Of a stretch of 64,000 bases of DNA, positions 56,681 through 64,000 are shown piece by piece. Position 1 is the first letter of the stretch. Each line of letters begins with the position of its first letter. The notes beneath the pieces are model-generated. The model saw only the letters and a program-made list of their open reading frames with translations. It was not told the origin of the DNA and searched no databases. This stretch comes from Paenibacillus sp. E222 (GTDB taxonomy: Bacteria > Bacillota > Bacilli > Paenibacillales > Paenibacillaceae): NCBI RefSeq assembly GCF_013401555.1, contig NZ_CP058552.1:1798001-1862000 (forward strand). Direction: 5' to 3'. Position numbers and translations under genes: made by a program.

Positions 56681-56752
56681 ATTCTTCAATGTATCATTTG
56701 TTGAAAGGGTATTCAATGTATAGAATAAGTTTATTGAACGAGGAGGATGACC

Positions 56753-57370
56753 ATGAGCACGATGGAATGGACAGGTATTATACTGGCAGGTGGCTTATCC
56801 CGTCGTATGGGTTCCAATAAGGCATTGTTGCAATGGAATGGTTCCAGCGTGCTGGAGCAGATCATTCAAGCGATGGCACCAGCTGTGAATAGTATTATCG
56901 TTTCCGCAGGAACCAACACAGCTGTATACAACGCATTGCCCTACAACTGCGTCCAGGATCACTTCCCGGGGAAAGGGCCGCTCGCAGGGCTGCATGCCGC
57001 GCTGGATGCCTCGGAGACAGACTGGAACCTCATCTGCGCCTGTGATATGCCGCTGCTAGAGCCATCTTTTTTCAAAGGTATGAAGTGGCTCGCCGAGTCA
57101 GGTCAAGAGCATCATGCCATCGTTCCACGATTGGCAGGGCGTGTTCATCCGCTTGCAGGTGCATATCATAAACGTGTTCTCCCCGAACTTGAACAGTGTT
57201 TACGCCATGACAGACTGAAAGTAACCCAATGGCTTGAAGAGATCCGCTGCCGATATGTCGACGTCGATGAGCTGGAAAGCGCTGGCGTCTATGAGGTGGC
57301 CATTCAGCTTAGTAATATGAATACCCCGGAAGAGTACGAGCATATTCGTAACCGATGTTACGGCCCTTAA
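56753..57370 (+). CDS. mobA: Molybdenum cofactor guanylyltransferase
   Basis: A 205-residue enzyme that attaches GMP to molybdopterin to form MGD. It has the nucleotidyltransferase signature ILAGGLSRRMGSNKALLQW (11-29), the metal-binding DMPLLEP and the PRLAGRVHPLAGAYHK stretch. ATG 56753 has AGGAGG 6 bases upstream; ATG 56747 touches the RBS. The bis-MGD molybdoenzyme at 24020 would need this product. No other cofactor genes lie nearby. Confidence 0.94.
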   Translation: MSTMEWTGIILAGGLSRRMGSNKALLQWNGSSVLEQIIQAMAPAVNSIIVSAGTNTAVYNALPYNCVQDHFPGKGPLAGLHAALDASETDWNLICACDMPLLEPSFFKGMKWLAESGQEHHAIVPRLAGRVHPLAGAYHKRVLPELEQCLRHDRLKVTQWLEEIRCRYVDVDELESAGVYEVAIQLSNMNTPEEYEHIRNRCYGP

Positions 57371-57377
57371 CCCATAA

Positions 57378-57412
57378 CATTCATTCATTCATTCATTCAT
57401 TCATTCATTCAT
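57378..57412. repeat. CATT tetranucleotide microsatellite
   Basis: Eight perfect CATT units (57378-57409) plus a partial ninth lie between mobA and the convergent araC gene, seven bases after the mobA stop. The array is intergenic and cannot shift a reading frame. Confidence 0.95.
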
Positions 57413-57450
57413 AACCTCTTTTAACATTAGCCCATCTTCCCATTTCTTCC

Positions 57451-58425
57451 TCATTCTGATTCTGACTCCCAACTCTGGTCCACTGGACCCGATTCGTTGG
57501 ATAGATCCTGAACGGCGTTGCGATATTGAAGTGGACTCTGGCCTGTCCATCGTTTAAATTGCCGACTGAAATGCGACAGATGGGTGTAACCCAGCTTCCA
57601 TGCGATTTCCCCCAAAGAGAGCTTTGGCTGTTCGATCAGCACTTTGGCTTCCTGCAGCTTCAGGCTGGACAGATAGGCCCGTGGAGATTGTCCGTACACC
57701 TTGCGAAAGATCTGCAGCCCATATCCCGGACTGATGCCAAACGAGGATATGATCTGCTCCACTTTGACGGTGGATACATTTCCCTCCTTGACTCGAAGCT
57801 GTGTATGGAACGCCTGCTTGATGGCTTCTGCGATGGCCCCTGCATAATGCATGGCTGCGGGAGCTGGAGCACTGGGCGAAGCATCAGAGCGGGTGGTCAG
57901 TGGTTCACGGTCGGCCGCCCGGGACAACAGGGCAAACAATTCAAACATGCTTGCCTGCATGATAAATTTGTCTGTGGAAGTGTATGCCTCCGATGTTCTG
58001 ATCATGTTCATCCAGTTTTCCAGGACAGGGCGCATTTGCATATTATCTGTGGTGCCTGCCTCATAGATTCGGCTGTGATGTGACATCAGCTTCAGGGTAA
58101 ATACGGGATCATCCACATTGAAATGAGCACTGAAATACGTCATGCCCTCTGATGATACACATTGGTTCGTATGTTTGAATCCCGGTGGAATCAGCAAAAT
58201 GGAACCTTCCTCAACCGTATAGGTATACCCGTGAATCACGCTTTCCTGGGTCCCCTTTATAATTAGCATAATTTCAAAGCCCGGATGGGATTCCTCCGGC
58301 ATCGCCCAACCGTATGGAACTTGTTGGCTGTGCGCTCCATAGAATTTAATGTTACAGTCGATAATAGGCAGCCAGTGAGCCAGTGTATGATGTGGCATTT
58401 CTCGAAGCTGCGATCGGATATCCAT
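57451..58425 (-). CDS. AraC-family regulator of the beta-galactosidase locus
   Basis: A 324-residue regulator with an N-terminal cupin sensor (ESHPGFEIMLIIKG to LLIPPGFKHTN) and a C-terminal double helix-turn-helix (about 225-310, ending in FSRQFKRWTGQSPLQYR). A polar linker (about 180-205) joins them. ATG 58425 has GAGGTGA upstream. It is divergent from the GH42 gene across a 247-base gap, so it probably activates that gene in response to a sugar. Confidence 0.92.
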   Translation of the reverse strand: MDIRSQLREMPHHTLAHWLPIIDCNIKFYGAHSQQVPYGWAMPEESHPGFEIMLIIKGTQESVIHGYTYTVEEGSILLIPPGFKHTNQCVSSEGMTYFSAHFNVDDPVFTLKLMSHHSRIYEAGTTDNMQMRPVLENWMNMIRTSEAYTSTDKFIMQASMFELFALLSRAADREPLTTRSDASPSAPAPAAMHYAGAIAEAIKQAFHTQLRVKEGNVSTVKVEQIISSFGISPGYGLQIFRKVYGQSPRAYLSSLKLQEAKVLIEQPKLSLGEIAWKLGYTHLSHFSRQFKRWTGQSPLQYRNAVQDLSNESGPVDQSWESESE

Positions 58426-58584
58426 GACATTCACCTCGGAAAAGGGTAAAAACAACTCGCCTTGTACAATCGGCACCCATAGTATACTTCATTATAATCA
58501 GTTTAACGCCAACATTGAAAAATGGCAGAACGGAGGGCGTTCGACCAGATTGCTAAGCATCTAATGTACTTCAATAGATATTAA

Positions 58585-58598
58585 TGTAAACGTTATCA
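58585..58598. promoter_or_regulatory. Perfect cre (CcpA) site
   Basis: TGTAAACGTTATCA matches the cre consensus TGWAANCGNTNWCA at all 14 positions. It lies 75 bases before the GH42 start in the divergent promoter region and predicts repression when glucose is present. Confidence 0.85.
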
Positions 58599-58672
58599 TT
58601 TTTCAATTGAATCATTTCATTTTGTATAAATGCCAAGCAAAACATACTTCCCGATGAAAAGGAGATTTTAAC

Positions 58673-60676
58673 ATGGACAAGTTATTGTACGGAGTAGCCT
58701 ACTATGATGAATATATGCCTTATGAGCGATTGGATAAGGATATCCAGATGATGAAAGATGCAGGCATCAATGTGGTGCGGATTGCGGAATCCACCTGGAG
58801 TACGCATGAACCACAGAATGGCGTATTCGACTTCTCCTCAGTAGATCGTGTACTGGATGCCATGCATGCGGCGGGCATTCAGGTTATTGTGGGTACGCCT
58901 ACGTATGCTGTTCCAACGTGGATGGTGAAGGAGCATCCGGATGTTCTGGCCACAACGGTACAGGGACCGGGGAAATATGGAGCGCGGCAGATCATGGATA
59001 TCACACATCCAACGTATCTGTTCTATGCGGAACGCATTATTCGCAAGCTGATCTCCCGTGTTAGCAAACACCCTGCCGTGATTGGCTATCAGACGGATAA
59101 CGAAACGAAGCATTACAACACTGCCGGTGATAACGTACAATTGCAATTCGTCAAATATATGCGTAACAAGTTCAGCTCATTGGATGATCTGAACAAGGAA
59201 TTTGGTCTCGACTATTGGAGTAACCGTATCAATAGCTGGGAGGACTTCCCGTCTGTTGTCGGTACAATCAACGGCAGTCTGGGAGCTGAATTTGCCAAGT
59301 TCCAGCGCCAACTGGTAACCAACTTTCTAGCGTGGCAGGTCGGAACTGTAAATGAGTACAAACAGGAGGGTCAGTTCGTCACCCAGAACTTTGACTTCGA
59401 CTGGCGTGGATACTCGTACGGCATTCAGGGAGATGTGGACCATTTTGCCGCATCCAAACCTTTTGACATCACCAGTGTGGACATCTACCATCCGTCGCAG
59501 GATGATCTGACCGGCATTGAGATTTCATTCGGCGGTGACGTGGCACGTTCCACCAAACAATCGAACTATCTCGTACTGGAGACGGAAGCGCAGGCTTTCT
59601 GGCATTGGGTTCCCTACCCGGGACAGCTTCGCCTTCAGGCGTTTAGCCACCTGGCATCGGGAGCAAACATGGTCGCCTATTGGCACTGGCATTCCTTGCA
59701 TAATTCATTCGAGACGTATTGGAAAGGATTGCTGAGCCATGATTTTGAACCAAATCCGGTCTACAATGAGGCCAAAACGATCGGCCGGGATTTTGCCAGA
59801 CTTAGCCCACAACTGGTGAATTTGAAGAAAACGAATCGGGTAGCCGTGCTGTTCAGCAATGAGGCGTTGACGTCGATCAAGTGGTTCGGGTTTAATTTTA
59901 CGAGTGACAAAAAATACAACGACGTTATCCGCTGGATGTATGACGAATTATACAAAATGAATATTGGCTGTGATCTGATTGATCCGTCCGTGGAGAGTTA
60001 TGAAGGCTATGATGTGATCGTTGTGCCTGCTTTGTACGCAGCTTCCGATGTCTTGCTTGAGAGGCTGAACCAATTCGTACAGGATGGTGGGCATGTCGTT
60101 TACTCCTTCAAGAGCGGATTCGCCAATGAGCATATTAAGGTCCGCTCTACCCGCCAGCCTGGACTGATCAGTGAGGCTTGTGGCATCAGTTACAACCTTT
60201 TTGTAGAGCCGAAAAATGTTTCGCTTCGAGATGATCCGTTCGAGGTTGGAGAGGAACAGAATCAGATTCACACCTGGATGGAGCTCATCACACCAACAAC
60301 TGCAGAAGTGCTGGCCTGGTATGATCATCCTCACTGGGGAGAATATGCGGCAATTACCCAGAATACCTATGGCAAGGGCAAAGCAACGTACGTTGGATGT
60401 TATACCAGCTCCGCGGTGATACGCAGCGTGCTGGAGCGAGTCATGAAGGAAGCTGGACTATGGGGAACTGATCAGGAATTGGCTTTTCCAATCATCGTGA
60501 AGAGCGGCGTGAATGAGCAAGGGAATACGATTCGATATTTCTTTAACTACTCCGATCATGCGACTTCGTTCGTAAATGCCTACGGAGACGGAACGGAACT
60601 TCTGGCAGGAACAGCGGTGTCCGGAGAGCAGAATATTGACCTGGAACCTTGGGGTGTGCGCATTATTGAGCAATAA
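58673..60676 (+). CDS. Beta-galactosidase, GH42
   Basis: A 667-residue cytoplasmic GH42 enzyme that removes terminal beta-galactose. The TIM barrel carries the acid/base Glu144 (YQTDNE) and the probable nucleophile Glu303 (LVLETEAQAF); the trimerisation domain (about 390-600) and a C-terminal beta-domain follow. There is no signal peptide. The AraC gene is divergent and a perfect cre lies between them. The downstream YesM/YesN pair and binding protein suggest that galacto-oligosaccharides, perhaps from plant galactan, are imported and cut inside. Confidence 0.93.
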   Translation: MDKLLYGVAYYDEYMPYERLDKDIQMMKDAGINVVRIAESTWSTHEPQNGVFDFSSVDRVLDAMHAAGIQVIVGTPTYAVPTWMVKEHPDVLATTVQGPGKYGARQIMDITHPTYLFYAERIIRKLISRVSKHPAVIGYQTDNETKHYNTAGDNVQLQFVKYMRNKFSSLDDLNKEFGLDYWSNRINSWEDFPSVVGTINGSLGAEFAKFQRQLVTNFLAWQVGTVNEYKQEGQFVTQNFDFDWRGYSYGIQGDVDHFAASKPFDITSVDIYHPSQDDLTGIEISFGGDVARSTKQSNYLVLETEAQAFWHWVPYPGQLRLQAFSHLASGANMVAYWHWHSLHNSFETYWKGLLSHDFEPNPVYNEAKTIGRDFARLSPQLVNLKKTNRVAVLFSNEALTSIKWFGFNFTSDKKYNDVIRWMYDELYKMNIGCDLIDPSVESYEGYDVIVVPALYAASDVLLERLNQFVQDGGHVVYSFKSGFANEHIKVRSTRQPGLISEACGISYNLFVEPKNVSLRDDPFEVGEEQNQIHTWMELITPTTAEVLAWYDHPHWGEYAAITQNTYGKGKATYVGCYTSSAVIRSVLERVMKEAGLWGTDQELAFPIIVKSGVNEQGNTIRYFFNYSDHATSFVNAYGDGTELLAGTAVSGEQNIDLEPWGVRIIEQ

Positions 60677-60738
60677 TGGGAAATCATAAATGAATTGACA
60701 AGTTCATGTTCAATGACTATAAAAAGAATACAAAGACC

Positions 60739-60778
60739 AAAGCGCCCTCGGCTTCATGCTGGGGCGTTTATCTTATTT
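60739..60778 (+). terminator. Probable terminator after the GH42 gene
   Basis: AAAGCGCCC pairs with GGGCGTTT (one bulge) over a short inner stem, followed by ATCTTATTTT. The T-run is interrupted, so some read-through into the kinase gene is possible. Confidence 0.6.
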
Positions 60779-60806
60779 TAGCTCATAGCTCAGGAGTGGA
60801 TGCCTT

Positions 60807-62597
60807 GTGTTTACCGAATTATACCGGAAGCTTACTGATCCGTTCAAACGCAGCATTCGCAACAAATTAATCCTCACCATGACGTTTCTGGCCATTCTGC
60901 CCGTAATCGCCATGACAGTTGTAGCGGCCGAAAATACCCGCTCTTCCATGGAAGAAGAGATCATGGAGACCAACCGTGCGAATATGAATTGGGCCTCTAT
61001 CTATTTGGGTGAACAATTCGCGCGGATGAACAATCTCATCTATTCCATTCAGATCAGTGATGAGCTGCATCAGTATTTGGCATTGAATCAGGATGCTCCA
61101 GCTGCCAGCCGATTCGATGAGCAGAAGGCCGTGTTCAACATGCTGAACAGTGTATATTATTCGGCTGGCAACTATGTATTTGGCGTGGAATTATACCTAA
61201 AGGAACTGGACACAATGTTCACCTTCAACTCGATGGAAAGCCGAATCCGATCGGTGCCGGACATTCCTGCGGCATACCATGATCTTTTTGAGCAGCATAA
61301 GGACTTTACGATTATGAATGATCCGAATGATCCGGAGAAGTTTCATATGACCCGCAGCATGAACCGTTTCGAGGATCAGGCGCAGATTGGCGCAATCAGT
61401 CTGGAAGTCAAGTGGGCCGAATTCAATCAGACGCTGGAATTGCTGGACAGCCGGGGGGATTATGCGGTGTACATCGCGGATAGTACGGGAAGTCCGGTCT
61501 ATCAGCCAAACAAGGAGATACAGCCTTCAGCAGAGGCACTGGAAAAGCTTGCAGTTACGAAGGACAGTTCCGGTTTCATTCGAACAGCCAAGGAATATGT
61601 ATTCTATCATGCCATTGATCCGTCAGGGATGCGTCTGATCAAAATTGTCCCTTCCCATGTCATCAATGAGAGTGCACTGGAAACGATGAAATATGGTCTT
61701 GTTGTGGGTGGGCTGGCTACCGTGGTTTCGGTGTTGTTGGCAGCATTTGTGGCTTGGCGAACATCCAAACCGATTGTCAGACTGGCGAATTCCATGAAGG
61801 GAATCCAGTTGATCAAGGACAAGGAAGTGGTCCGCAGTGGTCGGGTGGATGAGATTGGCCTGCTGGAGAAAAATCTGCATGGTATGGCAAGCCGCATTCG
61901 GGAGCATATCCGGGATAACTATCTCATGAATCTGGAGAAACAGACGGCCGAGCTCAAAGCGCTTCAGTCTCAGATTCACCCGCATTTTCTGCAAAATACG
62001 CTGCAGATGATCGGAGGTATGGTGTACTCGCAGAAGCCGGCAGACAGTTATAAAGTGATTCGTGCATTAAGTGAGATGTTCCGATATATTGTCAGAGCGC
62101 CGGATGGACTCGTGCCATTGCAGTCCGAATTGGACCAGCTGGAGCATTATATGCTCATCCAGATGCAGCGTTTTGGCAGCAGACTTGAATATAAACTGGA
62201 GATTGAAGGCGTGCTCAGTGACTGCTACATTCCGAAGTTGTCCCTGCAGCCGATTGTGGAGAATGCATTTGTCCATGGTCTGGAGAAAAAGCAGGGAGAG
62301 TGGAAATTGAACATTCAAGTTGTCCGACTAGATCATGAGGTAACCATCCGCATTTCCGATAATGGGGTGGGTGTGGATCAAGAGAGGTTGGCCGAGATGC
62401 AATCGAGACTGTCCAAGCTGTCCCGGCAAGGAGACAGAGTATGGAGCTCGGGCACCAGCATTGGCCTGGTCAATGCCGCATCACGCATCGTGATGCACTT
62501 TGGGCCTGCATACGGTATGAACATGGAGAGTGGGGAAGGACAGGGAACCCGTGTCACTGTTCGAATTCCTTGCCATACAGGAGGCGAGATCACGTGA
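60807..62597 (+). CDS. Sensor histidine kinase, YesM type, third set
   Basis: A 596-residue membrane kinase. Hydrophobic segments at about 22-44 and 292-315 flank an extracellular sensor domain; a HAMP region, the phospho-acceptor motif QSQIHPHFLQNTLQM (Gln replaces the usual Tyr of HFLYN) and an ATPase domain (VENAFVHGLEKK, SDNGVGVD) follow. It starts at GTG 60807 with AGGAG 10 bases upstream. Its stop overlaps the regulator start (GTGA), so the two are coupled. It probably senses the galactoside taken up by the system that begins at 63840. Confidence 0.92.
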   Translation: MFTELYRKLTDPFKRSIRNKLILTMTFLAILPVIAMTVVAAENTRSSMEEEIMETNRANMNWASIYLGEQFARMNNLIYSIQISDELHQYLALNQDAPAASRFDEQKAVFNMLNSVYYSAGNYVFGVELYLKELDTMFTFNSMESRIRSVPDIPAAYHDLFEQHKDFTIMNDPNDPEKFHMTRSMNRFEDQAQIGAISLEVKWAEFNQTLELLDSRGDYAVYIADSTGSPVYQPNKEIQPSAEALEKLAVTKDSSGFIRTAKEYVFYHAIDPSGMRLIKIVPSHVINESALETMKYGLVVGGLATVVSVLLAAFVAWRTSKPIVRLANSMKGIQLIKDKEVVRSGRVDEIGLLEKNLHGMASRIREHIRDNYLMNLEKQTAELKALQSQIHPHFLQNTLQMIGGMVYSQKPADSYKVIRALSEMFRYIVRAPDGLVPLQSELDQLEHYMLIQMQRFGSRLEYKLEIEGVLSDCYIPKLSLQPIVENAFVHGLEKKQGEWKLNIQVVRLDHEVTIRISDNGVGVDQERLAEMQSRLSKLSRQGDRVWSSGTSIGLVNAASRIVMHFGPAYGMNMESGEGQGTRVTVRIPCHTGGEIT

Positions 62598-63694
62598 ACA
62601 AGGATCATTATAGAGTGCTAATAGTGGACGACGAGCCATGGAACAGAGATATTTTGCGCAATTTGGGCACGTGGGATGAGCTTGGCATGGTGGTAGCAGG
62701 TGAGGCAGAGGATGGCGGAGAGGCGATCCGGCTGGTTGAGCAGCATCAGCCCCATATTATCATTACAGATATGCGTATGCCGGGTAAAGATGGCGTGGAA
62801 CTGCTCCAGACGCTGAGTGCACAATATCCGCATATCAAAGTGATTGTGGTCAGCGGTTATGATGATTTTAATTATGCGAAACATGCCATTCGCCACCGTG
62901 CCGCTGATTATCTGCTCAAGCCGGTGAATCCCGATGAATTGAATAACGTTCTGGCCAAGTGTAAACGTGAATTGGAAAAGACCGAGTCCGGGCCAGAATC
63001 CTGGGAACCTTATCCTTCCGCTTTTTCTGGCGAGTTCTCGCTGTTTCAGCAGCAGGCGCGCTTACGTTTTAACGACTTGAACGTTCAGGGATTGCATGAG
63101 CTGTTCGGGCAGCTGGAGCACCGCCTTGATACCAGTGATATCCGAAGACCGCAACAGCTTGGACGGGTCGCATACGAATTGCAGACGCTGCTGGGCGAGC
63201 TGTGTGTTTCCAACGGCTTATGCGAGCAACCTGTAGCAGCTGTACTCCCGCCGCCAACGGCTCTGGCGTCCATCACATCGGCAGTGGACTGGATATCAGC
63301 GCCTTATTATACTTCGTTGGAGCAGCTGATTGCGCAGCGCAAATTCAAGAACAAGCTGAACCTGGATGAGGTGAAGCAATACATTGAGCAGCACTGCATG
63401 GAGATGATTACACTGGAGCAGCTTGCCCAGATCTTTTTTGTCAGCAAAGAATATCTCAGCAAGGTGTTCAAAAAAGAATACGGCGTGAATGTGACCGACT
63501 ATATTGTCCAGTTACGCATGGCAAGAGCCAGGGAGTGGGTGCTCGATGATCAGATTCCATTCAAACATATTGCCGAGATGACGGGGTATGAGGATGTATC
63601 GTACTTTTATCGGGTATTCAAGAAACACTTCGGGATTTCGCCTGGAGAGATGCGAAAGGGACAACCTCGTAAATCAGATAACAGCCCCAAATAA
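62594..63694 (+). CDS. Response regulator, YesN type, third set
   Basis: A 366-residue receiver-AraC regulator, shorter than the other two (511 and 515) because its linker domain is small. The phospho-acceptor Asp lies in IIITDMRMPGKDG (near 56), the conserved Lys in DYLLKPVN (near 106), and the helix-turn-helix in the last 100 residues (FKKEYGVNVTDYIVQLRM, HFGISPGEMR). Start GTG 62594 has AGGAGG 9 bases upstream and overlaps the kinase stop; a longer frame inside the kinase gene is not real. Confidence 0.93.
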   Translation: MNKDHYRVLIVDDEPWNRDILRNLGTWDELGMVVAGEAEDGGEAIRLVEQHQPHIIITDMRMPGKDGVELLQTLSAQYPHIKVIVVSGYDDFNYAKHAIRHRAADYLLKPVNPDELNNVLAKCKRELEKTESGPESWEPYPSAFSGEFSLFQQQARLRFNDLNVQGLHELFGQLEHRLDTSDIRRPQQLGRVAYELQTLLGELCVSNGLCEQPVAAVLPPPTALASITSAVDWISAPYYTSLEQLIAQRKFKNKLNLDEVKQYIEQHCMEMITLEQLAQIFFVSKEYLSKVFKKEYGVNVTDYIVQLRMARAREWVLDDQIPFKHIAEMTGYEDVSYFYRVFKKHFGISPGEMRKGQPRKSDNSPK

Positions 63695-63714
63695 TTCGTT
63701 CACAGACAGTTTAC

Positions 63715-63746
63715 TTATTGGATTAAGGTTTAAAATAATCCAATAA
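63715..63746. other. Perfect AT-rich inverted repeat after the third YesN gene
   Basis: TTATTGGATTA (63715-63725) and TAATCCAATAA (63736-63746) pair perfectly over a 10-base loop. It could be a weak terminator or an operator for the binding protein gene that follows. Confidence 0.55.
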
Positions 63747-63765
63747 ACGAGTCTAATAATGTCCA

Positions 63766-63779
63766 ATGAAGCGCTTTCA
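63766..63779. promoter_or_regulatory. Possible cre-like site before the last gene
   Basis: ATGAAGCGCTTTCA keeps the right half of the cre consensus but mismatches at the first three positions. A TATAAT at 63790-63795 lies just downstream, so the site would overlap the promoter. Confidence 0.35.
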
Positions 63780-63839
63780 TTTCGTGATATATAATGATCC
63801 TATGAAAGACAAACCAGTTACACCGGGAGGTCATAAGAG

Positions 63840-64000
63840 ATGAAAGTATGGAAAAGCGTAGCAAGTGCGGTACTGGTGAGTGTTCTGCTCGCAGGCTGCG
63901 GTTCCAATGCGGGTACGGATGGTAAGGAAGAGGGAACTGCATCGGGCAGTACGGTGTCCCTCAAAGTATTCATTGCACAGCCGCGGCTGAAAGAACATTA
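63840..64000 (+). CDS. Binding lipoprotein, 3' end outside the window
   Basis: Only the first ~53 codons are present. ATG 63840 (GGGAGGT at 63825-63831) starts a signal peptide ending in the lipobox LLAGC (near residue 20), followed by a Gly/Thr/Ser-rich linker and VSLKVFIAQPRLKEH, like the start of a family 1 solute-binding domain. It follows the third YesM/YesN pair on the same strand, so it is probably the receptor of a galactoside ABC importer whose permeases lie to the right. Confidence 0.82.
   Translation, partial: MKVWKSVASAVLVSVLLAGCGSNAGTDGKEEGTASGSTVSLKVFIAQPRLKEH

Noticed and set aside
57378..57412. Phase-variable coding repeat
   Set aside because: The CATT run is outside both neighbouring reading frames.
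62441..62593. N-terminal extension of the third YesN regulator into the kinase gene
   Set aside because: The receiver domain begins right after GTG 62594, which has a good RBS and a GTGA overlap; the extension lacks receiver residues.

Overview
The window reads as chromosomal DNA of a Paenibacillus-type Firmicute. The evidence is roughly 50% G+C, strong GGAGG-type ribosome binding sites, TTG and GTG starts, lipoprotein-type solute-binding proteins, several YesM/YesN-type two-component pairs tied to sugar ABC transporters, and Bacillus-style Fur and cre boxes. I see no rRNA, tRNA, IS element, prophage or CRISPR array. Every assignment is by reading motifs; no database was searched.

Layout. 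(1) 1-8953: a five-gene plus-strand cluster of a Tubulin_2-like protein (5' end outside the window), a membrane vWA protein, an unknown small protein, a zinc-ribbon double-GTPase-type P-loop protein and a membrane-anchored GAP1-like protein. It matches predicted GTPase-centred conflict systems and is the most unusual gene set here. (2) 9250-11094: a Fur-controlled orphan siderophore ATPase and a glutathione-peroxidase-type peroxidase. (3) 11182-20663, minus strand: a rhamnoside utilisation locus (response regulator, sensor kinase, binding protein, two permeases, GH78 alpha-L-rhamnosidase). (4) 20664-28640: a redox and one-carbon region with NADH oxidase behind four Rex/FNR-type palindromes, a formate/nitrite transporter, a molybdopterin oxidoreductase, an MFS transporter and a methyltransferase preceded by a possible attenuator. 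(5) 28793-37233: a second YesN / permeases / binding protein / YesM / second binding protein set. (6) 37431-43655: an unknown beta-repeat protein, an ABC exporter, a Fur-controlled siderophore-binding lipoprotein and a Btr-like AraC regulator. (7) 44114-48790: a LacI repressor and a GH94 1,2-beta-oligoglucan phosphorylase sharing a palindromic operator. (8) 48919-57370: mixed housekeeping genes (a MerR-methyltransferase fusion, two acetyltransferases, an atypical SDR, DUF2164, GlnRS, MFS, MobA) with two structured repeat elements between glnS and the MFS gene. (9) 57451-64000: AraC regulator, GH42 beta-galactosidase with a perfect cre box, a third YesM/YesN pair and the start of a binding protein.

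How the parts fit. Much of the window takes up and degrades plant or microbial glycans: each YesM/YesN pair probably senses a sugar and drives an adjacent importer, with CcpA acting through cre sites. Iron supply is split: the ATPase at 9385 and the binding protein at 40904 each have a Fur box, and their permease must lie elsewhere. The nox, formate/nitrite transporter, molybdoenzyme and mobA genes suggest adaptation to low oxygen or shifts in NADH balance.
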